Origin: Gigaspora rosea
Taxonomy: Eukaryota > Glomeromycota > Glomeromycetes > Diversisporales > Gigasporaceae
Direction: 5' to 3'
Length of the DNA: 64,000 bases
Assembly: GCA_003550325.1 (NCBI GenBank)
Contig: QKWP01000260.1
Location: forward strand, 3,293-67,292
The stretch's first letter is position 1; every line of letters begins with the position of its first letter. The position numbers and the translations under genes were made by a program. Shown one piece after another: positions 36,484 to 48,405 of the stretch. The notes under the pieces are model-generated. The model was given only the letters and a program-made list of their open reading frames with translations. It was not told the origin of the DNA and searched no databases.

Positions 36484-36724
36484 TGTGAATTTGGATTTGG
36501 ATGGAATTTGGCCGGGTTTGGGATTTGGGAGGGATTTGGGATTTGGGATTGGGATGGAATTTGGGATTTGGCCGGGTTTGGGATTTGGGATGGGATTTGG
36601 GATTTGTCCATTTTTGCCATATGGGATTTTTAAGTATGGCCGGACAATCCCATTTGTCCGAGTTTGTCCATGGACAAATCCCAAATCCCATTAGTTTTGC
36701 CGGCAAGTATAGTTATGGACCCTG
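36484..36724. repeat. GGGATTTGGGATTTGG minisatellite (reverse) with an end motif
   Basis: The same word as at 35877-36050 is present in reverse orientation (36484-36612). It is followed by TTTTGCCGGCAAGTATAGTT and ends ATGGACCCTG at 36724. Read on the complement the end is CAGGGTCCATAACTATACTT, a possible CAGGG-type element terminus. The blocks may be two halves of one element of about 900 bp, but no TSD supports this. Confidence 0.7.
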
Positions 36725-36744
36725 GCTATTGTAACCTATGGTTA

Positions 36745-36910
36745 GGGGCATGCCATTTATCACATGATATTTTTTACTTAGTAGCCACCCCTATCCATAT
36801 ATGGTGTGATCACTTTATTTAATTTTGATTAATTAATATAATATATAGATGTGATCACTACCTTTGACCATGTATCCATAGTAAAAATCATGTGATAAAT
36901 GGCATGCCCC
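36745..36910. mobile_element. TTA-flanked MITE (PIF/Harbinger-like), 166 bp
   Basis: Perfect inverted ends GGGGCATGCCATTTATCACA (plus four more bases) are flanked on both sides by TTA (36742-36744 and 36911-36913). A second inverted pair around GTGATCAC lies inside. No coding. Confidence 0.85.
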
Positions 36911-37559
36911 TTACAAATATATTAATTCAAAATTATATTATAGTTTTAAATATAACTAAATTTGAATCAGACTCTTGAATCAACATGGGTTCAGACCTAT
37001 ACAAAGATCCGCCCAGGTAATACCCTACACTACCCTATTCAGGTGCATCTATTTACCCAACAGCTTATGTAAGGTTCCGTGATAATCTATGCATACCCGA
37101 GCCAATCATAATACACTACAAAAATATACATAAATTCAACATTTTAAGCCAATCATAAATAGTGTAATATCTTTAACCCGCGAAGAAGAAATTATTAAAA
37201 TCAAGTATGTAGATTTAGGAGTAATTTGTACTCATATCTGTAAATACTAAATTTTTTGTATTTATACTATTATTATATACAAGAATTAACTAAAAAAAAA
37301 AAGAAAAACCGCGTTTTTTTTATTATAAATAAGATATAAAGATCGCTATATTATATTCAACTTGGCTAAATAAAGACTTTATTCAACTAGATTAGTTGGG
37401 CTGTAGAATTTAATCTAATCGTTCAAAAAAGTTAATATTTGATGGTCATAAATAGTAGATAAGCTTATTTTTATTTATTTTTATTTTTTTCTTATACTTT
37501 TATATGTATATATATAGTTTTTTTTTTGTATAATTATTATATTACCATATTAATTATTA

Positions 37560-39684
37560 TTATTTCCATTGTCTTTCAATAGAATAATTGGTCCCAGTTA
37601 ATTCAGAGTCGGGAATAGGGCAATTGTCATATAAGGCAATTTTTGATTTTCTTTTTATTGCTGCACTTACAATTGCTTCCAAATTGGCTGCTGTTATTTG
37701 GTTTCGGTCTTCCTGGTCATGCCAATCCCAAACTTTTTTGATTGCATTTATCCAATCATCTAAAGAAACATTAACAACATTTTCTGGATTGGGTTTTTCT
37801 ACTTCTTGGAAGAATGAAACTTCAGGTACTGGTGCTGGGTAAAATTTGCGACATACAGCAAATATATGCTTGCATGCCATGCCACGAAATTTAAAGTCTG
37901 GGCATGTACATTCTAGATGTGCTGGTTTTATGTTAATATCCTCTTGGATATTATTTTTAATATTAATTTCATAATTATTACTCTCATTAGTGGATGATTT
38001 CACAAGATAACATCGCCCACCTGGCATTGCAAAGCTATCTAAATCTAACCCTACAAGTTCCTGATGTCGTTGTTCTTTTTGACGAGGTTTCATTCTTCCA
38101 ATCATCAAATTAATAGCCTTACATTCAAACTCTGCATCTGTTAAAGCAGCTTTCAAAGTCCAAATTAAGGTATCAATTCGATGATTTTGCTTAGCACCCA
38201 GATAAGTATATTTAAGTTTTTTGTACCATGATTTAACAAAATTTGTTGTATTCATCTCTTGATACTCATATAACCTATAAGCATCAACCTACTTATTATA
38301 ATTTACATAGTATTCTTTTCTCAAATATTCAACCCATGTTGATTCACCAAAATTTGTCCACCGGGAAAAATAATCATCAAATATGTATTGCACCTGTGAA
38401 GTGTCACAGAGCCGCATTATAGTGTTAAGCTCATTTAAGGCAGCTTTTTGTGCTGCCTGTTTTTTTGTCTTATGAGTCTCATCAATACAAGCATTAAAAT
38501 AGTCATTATCACCCTTAATTTTACTCTTATTCTTTTGCCAAGCATTTTTTTACGTGCCACTGGCAAAGTAAGATTTTTGCATTAGGAAAGACTCTACTTA
38601 TAGCATTTTGCTGTGCGTCGTCACAGTCTGTAAGAAATGTATGAGGTTCCTAGCCTTCATTCTGATTTTTTATATTTAAAAGCCAGTAAATTAACGTTTC
38701 ACTTGCTTTTTTTTCTGAGATTAGATGTGCCACAGGAACACCTTGTCCACCCTTATCATCGCGTACGATTATAGTAAAAATATTTGTTTTATAAGCTGTT
38801 GTTCCATGTGTTCCATCTAAACACACGGTTTGGGCACTTTTTTGTTTTAGCATCTTCTTTTGAAATTCAGTCTGGAACCCATATAGATAACCTAAGTCTG
38901 AGCCCCAAGTTAGGTTACTACAAGTATATGATCCATCTTCTTGGGACAAGGCAATCCATTCTTTAACCGACACATCTTCACTATAATCTTGATTATCATT
39001 ACCCAAAAAAACTACACCCTTCATTTCTTCACGGACTATATTATAGGCATCAATATATGATAAGTATGCATCCCGTCTTTGAGTTAAAGGTAAAGAGTTA
39101 AGATTATTATTGTCACAAATTTTGTTTACACGTTGATGAAACATTGATACAATTTGTGCTAGTTTTATTCCATCTCTTGCTCTTTCTTTAATCCAATCTC
39201 TTGCATGTTGAGATAAACGGATATTTCACAGATCTTCATCAGTTCCAGGAGAATGACCATTATGAAGTGTATAATGAAGGATACTAACTAAATTTCCTTC
39301 CTCACCACGAAGTTTTGTTACTTTTAAATAAGACTTACATCCAACTTTTTTATATGGTTTTTGAATTGGACGAGGATTATTACGACCAGTTAAAGGTACT
39401 GAAGGCTGTTCAATGATTTTAGTTGTATTTTTAGGTTTTCCAGCACAATGACAAAGATATAATTCATTTATTTCATACTCTTTATTTTCCCGCTTATTAT
39501 GTCGAATATAATGAGTACCAGAAATATTAGGAAGATCATTTTTAATCCATTTTTCATATGTACTTAATTCAAGATAAGTATATATTTCAATATTGTCATC
39601 TTGATTATCATTTTCATTTTCATAACTTTCGTTTTCATAATCAATTTCTTCATTTATATCAATTAGATCGTATATGCTAGACAT
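37560..39684 (-). pseudogene. MULE transposase with SWIM zinc finger, broken
   Basis: Three open segments (39684-39226, 39144-38650, 38255-37560) and their links read as one transposase of about 700 codons. The N-terminal part has a Cys/His finger (LCHCAG, then CKSYLKV, then LHNGH) like the DNA-binding fingers of FAR1-type MULEs. The catalytic core shows CLDGTHGT (about 38800-38822) and FLTDCDDAQ with FPNA and CQWH (about 38570-38635), matching the first two catalytic aspartates and the C-X2-H step of the MULE domain. The C-terminal ORF has the SWIM motif, CTC then CKH (37867-37912). Lesions are TGA at 39226, TAG at 38650, a one-base gain in an A run near 38548, and TAG near 38290. The protein cannot be made in full. 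Confidence 0.85.
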
Positions 39685-39956
39685 GATGGTTTAAAAAAAA
39701 GAGTTTTAATAAGAAGTTTAGAAAGATTGCTTATAGTATGAAAGATTTGGTAAACGATTACTTTTGGTATAAGAGATTTGGTTAAACGAATGCTTTGGTG
39801 TATAAGAATTTTGATTAAAAGTTAAGTATTAAAAAAGAAGATATTATAATACTATGATTGCATTTTTATATTTTTTAGACGTTATAGTAAAAGATATTTA
39901 CTAATATAATTTATTTCTTTATAGATATTTCAAAATATTAAAATTTTTTTTCTCAC

Positions 39957-40140
39957 GAAATTACCATTTTCATGAAATTAACATTCATTTCGAAATTAGG
40001 AAATTAGCATTCATCATGAAATTAGCATTCATCACGAAATTAGCATTCATCACGAAATTAGCATTCATCACGAAATTAGCATTCATTACAAAATTAGCAT
40101 TCCTCACAAAATTAGCATCCCTAACGAGATTAGCATTCAT
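39957..40140. repeat. 18-bp minisatellite GAAATTAGCATTCATCAC
   Basis: About nine units of this 18-mer lie upstream of the MULE transposase, with single-base variants. It is non-coding and may be subterminal repeats of the element. Confidence 0.88.
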
Positions 40141-40579
40141 TTTTGAAGGATAATTTTATTGCATACTTAAGAACCGAATTATGCATTCTGGATTAGAGTA
40201 TCTTTATAAGAACATGCAATATAAGATGTGGACGACAGCAAATTACTAAATTATAACATAAGGCTTAATGGTAAAATTAATTTTAGCAGCATAGCATTTA
40301 AACACAAATTGTATTGTTGCAACATGACATTTTCATATTACAAAATTTGCAAGTTAATTTGCTACTAACTGAAAATGCAAACCGATATTATTTTTTATTA
40401 AATAAATTCATTATCATTATATAATTTACAATTATGAATTAGTATTATCTAATGTATATTCATATCAAGTTATTGTACGTACTATACTATATATGAGCAT
40501 AAAAATTAATTTCATGCATTGAGAATCGAATAGTAACTAAGTGCAATTGAAAATTTGCAGTATGCATGCAATTAACAAT

Positions 40580-41330
40580 GAATAAATTAATTAATCCATT
40601 ATTAATTAATGAATATTTACTATATATCTAATAATTATCTTTACTAAATTTATTCGAAGTTATAAATATCTTAATTAAATTTATTCAAAAATATAAATAT
40701 TTCTGTGAATAAAAATATAATATCACGATAGAAAAAAAATACAAATAAGAACGCGAAAGTATTAAAATAATAGCTAAAATCACAAAAATGCAAAAATATA
40801 AAGTTAAGATCATGAAAGTATAAAAATAATAAATTAACTAATCCATTATTTAATTAATAAATATTTACTATATATCTAATAAATATCTTTACTAAATTTA
40901 TTCGAAGTTATAAATATCTTTATTAAATTTATTCAAAAATATAAATATTTCTGTGAATAAAATATAATATCACGATAGAAAAAAAAATACAAATAAGAAC
41001 GCGAAAGTATTAAAATAATAGCTAAAATCATAAAAGTGCAAAAATATAAAGTTAAGATCACGAAAGTATAAAAATAATAAATTAATTAATCCATTATTTA
41101 ATTAATAAATATTTACTATATATCTAATAATTATCTTTACTAAATTTATTCGAAGTTATAAATATTTTTATTAAATTTATAAATATTTCTGTGAATAAAA
41201 ATATAATATCACGATAGAAAAAAAAAATACAAATAAGAACACGAAAGTATTATAATAATAGTTATATATACGAAAGTATAAAAATAATAACTAAGTGTAA
41301 AAATATATAGTTAAAATCACAAAAGTCAAG
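40580..41330. repeat. Tandem repeat, ~247-bp unit, three copies
   Basis: ATCCATTATT marks copies at 40594, 40841 and 41089. Each continues through TATTTACTATATATCTAATA, TCTGTGAATAAAA, ATATCACGATAGAAAAAAA and CGCGAAAGTATTA. The third copy decays towards 41330. It lies inside the MULE between transposase and right end. Confidence 0.9.
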
Positions 41331-41548
41331 ACCAGAAAGTCAAGACCACAACGTTAAGACCTAAAATAAATAAATAAATCGTGAAAATGATTGATTGTTT
41401 TGCTATCGGGTTAGTCAATCAAACAAAAGTAGAAAATTAGTGAATGCTACCCGTGATCGATTTTGATTGGCCGGGTATGCATAGATCGTCATGAAACCTT
41501 ACATAAGCTGTTGGGTAAATAAATGCACCCGGTAAGGGTAATACCCAG

Positions 41549-42599
41549 TCCAGTCTTATTAGAATAATAATGATTGCTAATTGGCTGATTTTAGATTTTC
41601 TTTTTTTTATTTAAAAAACAAAATAAATTATAAATAAATTATAAAATTAATATAAATTAAAAATTAAAATAGAAAAAAAAAATTTAATTAAAAAAAAACT
41701 GAAATTTATTAATTTAAATATATTTATATCATTATTTATAATATAAAATTTTAAAATTTTTATATTCTTCCTGTGACTTTGCCGCAGGTTAACAAAAATC
41801 TCTTGGCTAATTAATTTTTTATCAAGTATTTAAGAATTTATGAAAATAGCTATAATTATTTTTTTTTAATAAGAACATTAGAGCTTTGTCATCTATAGTA
41901 TCTATAAATTTTGAAATTTCACAAATCCAGACCAGACCTGGATCTAAGCAGGGCTATAGAAAATTTTAGAAATAAATTTTTCCAAAATTTTCAAAATTTT
42001 TGCAAAATCCAAATAAATCCAAATTTTTTGGGTTTTTAACAATATAATATCTCTTTTATTGGTCCAAAATCATCTTTTGATCATATAAAATAATTAGCTA
42101 TAGGCTAATTAAGGCACTAGGTCTACAAAACGGGATCACAAGTTATTATTAGTCATGTGACATGGTCTAAATTATAAAGTTAATTTCATAATACTAGCCA
42201 AATCCAAATTTTTCTAAATTTTTGCTGATATCCAAATAAAGATTTGAAATTTAATATCCAAAATTTTTTGTGGCCCTGGATCTAAATGATATGAATTTGG
42301 GCCCTAATTTTAGATTGAATTGATGTTCAGACTGGGTCTAGATTTTTAAAAATACCTACATTGATTGGTTAATCTGTTGGTCAGGGTAGTAAAAAAATAT
42401 TTACCACTTGAGGCGGCACCAGATTTAAAAAATTGTAAGTGTTTCTAAAAAATCTAGACAAATTTGCCTGGATTACAGTTTAAAGAATAGTTTAAAAATT
42501 TGTTATAATTTCAAAAACTTTAAAAAGTAGTTGTTATTAGTGTTCTGCATAATTTGAACAATCAGATAAGTTTTTATTTACTTATTTTTTTTTGATCTA
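41549..42599. other. AT-rich DNA between the MULE and the giant inverted repeat
   Basis: No gene was found. At 42388-42430 a phrase (GGTAGTAAAAAAATATTTAC then GGCGGCACC) resembles 46151-46195 inside the inverted repeat, hinting at a shared small element. Confidence 0.5.
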
Positions 42600-43564
42600 G
42601 ATCTGCTTTGTTTTTTTTTTTTACATATTTACTACTGTTTCTTTTTCTTTCAGGTGTGATAGGACCCCAGATATCTCTCATATAGATCATAACTGGATTT
42701 TGGCCAATTTTGACCTAATTTGCTATAAACGACAAAACTATGTTTGTTTAAATAACTTCTAATTCAGTAATTAGAATTGAATGAACTTTTTTTTTAGATG
42801 CGCATCACTGAAAGCTTCATTTTTAAAAAAAGTTCATCCAAATTGGACTACTGGATGCCAAGATAATTGCCAAAAACCTTTTTTTTGCTTCTCAAATTTT
42901 GGAAGTTTTTGCTAAAATGCGTAACGTATAACCTCTGTACTATATGTCCAGAGTTCTGGTATGATTTTGCTAGTGAAGCTGTTGTTACTGGAGGTTCAGT
43001 AAGTTTTTTGTATTGAGTTGGTTTTTTTTTTATATTTACTACTACTTCTCTTTCTTCCAGATGTGATTTTTCTATTGGAGCCATTGTTACTGAAGGTTTT
43101 GGTAAGTTTTTTGTCTTGGAGTCAGTTTTTTTTTTTTTTACTACCACTTCTCTTTCTTCTGAGTATAATTTTGCCATTGGAGCTATCATTACTAGAGTAC
43201 TGAAGTTGCCATTTTCTTCGTCTTGTGATTTTTTTTTTAATTTTTAATATTTACTGCTTGCTTTTCTTTCTTTTAATTATGATTATGCTATTGGAGCTAT
43301 CATTACTAGAGGTTTTGGTAAGTTTTCATCTTGGAGACATTTTTTTTCTTATATATTTACTGCTGCTTCTCTTTCTTTCGAGTGTGATTTCACTATTGAA
43401 GCTGTCATTACTAGAGATTTCAGTAAGTTTTTCATCTTGGAGTTGGTTTTTTTTCTTATATATTTACTGCTGTTTTCTTTTTCTAGGTGTGATTTCACCA
43501 TTGGAGCCATCATTGCTGGAGGTTTTAGTAAGTTTTTCATCTTGGAGTTGGTTTTTTTTATATA

Positions 43565-43878
43565 CCGTATATTCCCGAAAATAAGCAACCTTTTTTGGGC
43601 AAAAATTACACGAAAAAACGAGAGGTTGCTTATTTTCGAAATATTGAATTTTTTGAAAAATTGAAAATCATACTAATAAAATATTGTCCAAATGACACCA
43701 AATTTTTACTATAGGTGTATTTTTATGCGCTGAACATCTTTACTTAATCGACTTTTTGAAGTTTACTTAGTAAAAAAAAGTTTTATATGTAGCAACTGCC
43801 AATGCGTTTTTTGAAATTTTTGAAAAAAATCAGGGAAGTTGCTTATTTTCGGAGTAGCTTATTTTCGGGAATCTACGG
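43565..43878. mobile_element. TA-flanked MITE, 314 bp
   Basis: The ends CCGTATATTCCCGAAAATAA and, on the complement, CCGTAGATTCCCGAAAATAA are flanked by TA (43563-43564, 43879-43880). A further inner GTTGCTTATTTTCG pair is present. It is inserted in the left arm of the giant inverted repeat and absent from the right arm. Confidence 0.85.
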
Positions 43879-44099
43879 TATTTACTGCCATTTCTCTTTT
43901 TTTCTGAGTATGATTTTGCTATTAAAGCCATCATTACTGGAGGTTTGGGTAAGTTTTTTATCTTGGAGTCAGGAGGTTTTTTTAGCTACCATTTTTCTTT
44001 CTTTTGAGTATAATTTCACTATTGGAGCTTTGATTACTAGAGTATTGAAGTCACTATTTTCTTCATCTTGGGGTCTTTTTTTTTAATTTTTAATATTTA

Positions 44100-44648
44100 G
44101 AGAAGTGCAAAAAATCACATAATTTTTTAGAGAGGTAGGGGGTCCCCAAATATCACGCCCTATATATATAGTTTAAATAGCTAATCATATTGAAGAAAAT
44201 TAATTTTTAGTTAATTGCAGATAGTTGTCATAGTAAAGTCTAAATTTTACTAAGCAAATTGAAAAAATCGATTACAGTAAGTAAACTTATTCAGCAAATC
44301 AAAATACACATACGACAAAATTTTCATAAGTATTGGAGAACTTTTTATTATTTAACTTTTAACTTTTACATTTGTCGAATATATTTTTTTAAAAAATTTT
44401 AATTTTTTCGTCGAACATAAAAATCAAAAGTCAATTAATAAAAAATTCTCCAAAACTTATGAAAATTTTGTAGTAAGTGTATTTTGATCTGCTAAATAAG
44501 TTTATGACTTTTGTCAATTGTGGAGTAGCTTATTTTTAGAGCAAAGATGTTTTTGAGTTTTTTTAAATTTGATTAGTCAATAGTCCTATCACTAGGGGGG
44601 AAGTCAGGACCTATGTAAACCCTAATTACGTGATTTACTGCACTTCTC
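44100..44648. mobile_element. TTA-flanked MITE (PIF/Harbinger-like), 549 bp
   Basis: GAGAAGTGCAAAAAATCACA on the left and GAGAAGTGCAGTAAATCACG on the right complement are flanked by TTA (44097-44099, 44649-44651). The middle is itself a foldback with arms around 44270-44380 and 44400-44510. It is inserted in the left arm only. Confidence 0.82.
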
Positions 44649-47600
44649 TTACTGCTTGCTTCTCTTTCTTCCGAGTGTGAGTACGTTGTTGGAGCTATCA
44701 TTATTAAAGGTTTTGGTAAGTTTTTATCTTGGAGTCGATTTTTTTTCCTTATATATTTACTACTGCTTCTTTTTCTTCTAGGTATGATTTTGCCATTGAA
44801 GCCGTTGTTACTGGAGGTTTCAGTAAGTTTTTCATCTTGGAGTTGGTTTTTTTTTCTTATATATTTATTGCTGCTTCTCTTTTTCCAGGTAAAATTTCGC
44901 TGTTGGAACCATCGTTACTGGAGGTTTCAGTAAGTTTTTTGTTCTGGAGTTGGAGTAGGTTTTTTTCTTATATATTTACTGCTGCTTCTTTTTTTTCTTT
45001 TCCATATATGATTTCACCTTGGAGCCATTGTTACTGAAGTATTGTAGTTGCTGTTTTTTCATTTTGTGATGCTTTTTTATATATATATATATATTATTGC
45101 TGCTTCTCTTTCTTCCAGATATGATTTCACCATTAAAGCTATCATTACTGGAGGTTTTGGGTAAGTTTTCGTCTTGGAGTTTTTTTTCTTATATATTTAC
45201 TGCTGCTTCTTTTTTTTCAAATATAATTTTGCCGTTAGAGCTTCCGTTACTAGAGTTATTGAAACCATTTTCTTTATTTTGAGGTCATTTTTTGTCTTAT
45301 ATTTTGTTGTTTCTTTTCTTTCTGAGCATGATTTCACCGTTGGAGTCATTGTTAATGGAGTTATTAGAGGCACTGATTTTGGTGTGGCTTATTGTAGAGT
45401 TGTCATGCTATTGATATTTTGTTGTTTTTGTTCGTTTTGTTGGGAATCGTTTGTAGCAATATGATGTATTTTTTACTATAAGTAAATTTGTGGTAATATA
45501 ATTTCATTATACTTATACTTTTTTTTTTATAAATAAATTCAGTAATTTTTTTTAATAAATATATTGGGTATACAATTTGTTATTTGTTATAATTTTTTTA
45601 TATTTTTTTTATATTTTTTATATTTTTTATTTTTTATTTATTTTTTATTTATTTTTATTTATTTATTTTTTATTTTTATTTATTTTTTTTATTTTTTTTA
45701 GAATTTAACTACAAAGTACTACAAACAACTGGCAGTGATTATTACCAGTGTGTAATTAACCAATAACGATAAAACAAAAAAAGTTTATTTCATTTACTTT
45801 AGAGTTAGGGTGAGGCCTGGGATTTTAGCAAAGTATTTGATATATACAAAATTTAGCAAGGAATTTTTTTTGCAGAATGTTGAAAATAGTTTCATAGACG
45901 AATTCTTGAGATATTAGCATTTTTTTAAAAAAATCTTTATTTTTGTTACACAAACTAATTTGCATATTACACCTAATCCTGCAAATTTATTGGCTAATTA
46001 CACACCGGTAATGATCACTGCCGGTTATAGTTAATAAAATTCTTTTTTTATTGTTAGTGATATTTTTAAAAAATAAGTGATGTGATCAAATTTGATTGGT
46101 CAATTACAGGTTGCTATAACATAACACCCAAGTAATTTGATTGGATGATTACTAGGGTAGTAAAAATAATTTGCTACCCAAGGTAGCACCAAGACAACTC
46201 CCAAAAAAATAAAAAAATAAAAAAAATAAAAAAATAAAAAAATGTAATGAATAAGAAAATTGTATCACCAAATTTATTTATTAAAAAAAAAGACTGAATT
46301 TATTTATAAAAAAAAAAAAAAGAAAAAAAGTGATATAGTATAATGAAATTATATTACCACAAATTTATTTACAGTAAAAAATACATTATACCACCACAAA
46401 CAATTCCCAACAAAACGTCAACTGTATAACAACTTTACGATGAGGCCATACCAAAATTAGCAACTCTAATAACTCAATTAAAAACAACTCCAACGGCAAA
46501 ATCACACCTGAAAGAAAGAAAAACAACAAAATATAAAAAAAACGACACCATGACGAAGGAAATAGCAACTCCAATAACTCTCCAATAACTCTAGTAATGG
46601 TGGCTCCAATGACAAAATCACATTTAGAAGAAAGAAAAGTAGCAGTAAATATATAAGAAAAAAAATGACTTCAAGATGAAATCCTACCTGAAACCTTCTG
46701 ATGGCTCCAATGGCAAAATTACACCTGAAAGAAAAAGAAGCAGCAGTAAATATATATATAAAAAAAAGCATCCTAAGATAAAAAAACAGTGACTTTAATA
46801 CTTTAGTAATGATAGCTCCAATGGCGAAATCATACCTGGAAGAAAGAGAAGCGGTAGTAAATATATAAAAAAAATCTACCTGACTCCAAGACAAAAAACT
46901 TACCAAAACCTCCAGTAATGACAGCTCTAATAGCGAAATCACATCTGGAAAAAAAAAGCAGCAGCAAATATATATAAAAAAAACCCCCAACTCCAAGACA
47001 AAAAATTTACCAAAATCTTTAGTAATGATAGCTCCAATAGTGAAATACACTCAGAAAAAAGAAAAGCAGCAGTAAATATATAAGGGAAAAAAATTGACTC
47101 CATAACAAAAACTTACTGAAACCTTCAGTAACGATGGCTCCAATGGCATAATCACACTTGGAAGAAAGAAAAACAAGCAGTAAATATTAAAAATTAAAAA
47201 AAAGACCCAAGATGAAGAAAAGGTGACTTCAATACTTCAGTAATGATAGCTCCAATGGTGAAATCATATCTGAAAAAAAGAGAAGCAGTAGTAAAAAAAA
47301 ACTCTCTCGACTCCAAGATAAAAACCTATCCAAACCTCTAGTAACAACAGCTCTAACGGCGAAATTACATCTGGAAGAAAAAGAAGTGGTAGTAAATATA
47401 AGAAAAAAAACCAACTCCAAAATAAAAACTTACTGAAACCTCTAGTAACAACAGCTCCAACAGCAAAATCACACACTGAAAAAGAGAAGTAACAGTAATA
47501 TATAAAAAAAAACAACTCCAAGACGAAATCTTACCAAAACCTCTAGTAACAATGGCTCTAATAGCGAAATTACATTTGAAAAAAGAGAAGTGCAGTAAAT

Positions 47601-48090
47601 ATATAAGGAAAAAGAATGACTCCAAAGCAAAAACTTACTGAAACCTCTAGTAATGATGGCTCCAACAGCGTAAACACACCCGGAAGAAAGAAAAGCAAGC
47701 AGTAAATATTAAAAATTAAAAAAAATCTCAAGACAAAAAAAACAGCAACTTCAATACCCTAGTAATAATAGCTTCAACAGCAAAATCATACCTGGAAGAA
47801 AGAGAAGCAAAAGTAAAAAAAAAAACCAATTTCAAGATGAAAACTTACCCAAACCTCCAGTAATGATGGCTTTAACAGCGAAATCACACCTGAAAAAAAG
47901 AGAAGTGGCAGTAAATATATAAGAAAAAAAAACTAACTCCAAGATGAAAAACTTATCGAAACCTCCAGTAATGACAGCTCCAATGACAAAATTATATTTG
48001 GAAGAAAGAGAGGCAGCAGTAAATATAGCATGTTTGAAATGTGTACCAGCCTGACTATGAATCAGATTTCATGATTAGGTGTAACATAAT

Positions 48091-48405
48091 GGGTGGCAAT
48101 CAATTAATCAACAATCACTTCACTGACATAACATTTCACTGACAATAATTCACCAACAAGTCCATTTTACTAACAGTTTATTTCACTGAAGCTCATTTCA
48201 CCAACAAAGTAACTCTGGTCATTGTCATTAGAGTCAGGTAGAATTAGATAAAATTAGGCCTAAAGTTAGTGTGCTTTTTGAAAAAAAACTTGTCAGTAAA
48301 ATGAACTTTGGTGAACAAATTGTTGTTAAAATAAACATGTCAGTGAGTATTTGTCAGTGAAATGATATGTCGGTGAAGTGATTGTCAATGAAATAATACA
48401 AACCC
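48091..48405. mobile_element. CACCGACA-word MITE, copy 2, with TSD
   Basis: This is a relative of 21247-21564 in opposite orientation. It starts GGGTGGCAATCAATTAATCA and ends with the complement of GGGTTTGTATTATTTCATTG. Flanks are TAACATAAT (48082-48090) and TAACATAAC (48406-48414), a 9-bp TSD with one mismatch or a perfect 8-bp one. Its words are mutated towards CACTGACA and CACCAACA, so this copy is older or more mutated than copy 1. Confidence 0.85.

Larger units (their letters stand above)
37014..41548 (-). mobile_element. MULE DNA transposon, ~4.5 kb, decayed
   Basis: The ends are related inverted repeats. CAGGTAATACCC then GTGCATCTATTTACCCAACA on the left matches CTGGGTATTACCC then GTGCATTTATTTACCCAACA on the right complement. 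Similarity extends through GCTTATGTAAGGTT and TCTATGCATACCC for about 90 bases. Between them is a single minus-strand transposase (37560-39684) and non-coding tandem repeats. No 9-bp TSD was seen at the ends chosen here, so exact limits may be off by some bases. Confidence 0.75.
42600..48030. repeat. Giant inverted repeat with arms of tandem ~110-bp modules
   Basis: From about 42600 to 45480 the plus strand repeats a module ending TTTCTTCCAG, then a core like TGTGATTTCACCATTGGAGC plus CATCATTACTGGAGGTTTTG, then GTAAGTTTTTCATCTTGGAG. From 46390 to 48030 the same module is on the minus strand. The inner parts also mirror each other: GTGGTAATATAATTTCATTA at 45490 with its complement near 46340, and GGCAGTGATTATTACCAGTG at 45731 with its complement near 46010. 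That leaves a centre of only ~200 bases. Removing two MITEs (863 bp) from the left arm leaves ~2.3 kb against ~2.05 kb on the right. Open frames in the arms are repeat by-products of two or three modules. Confidence 0.87.

Noticed and set aside
35797..36734. Gly/Trp/Phe- or Pro/Asn-rich open frames
   Set aside because: Direct translation of the CCCAAAT minisatellite in several frames.
39957..40140. Possible CRISPR array
   Set aside because: Units of 18 bp are directly adjacent without unique spacers, and the genome is eukaryotic.
37005..41557. 9-bp TSD of the MULE
   Set aside because: Flanks AGATCCGCC and TCCAGTCTT do not match at the ends chosen; exact ends may differ.
42848..47625. Many open frames of 60-180 codons on both strands
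   Set aside because: They follow the ~110-bp modules of the inverted repeat, change frame with T-run length and have no start or stop logic; not annotated as genes.
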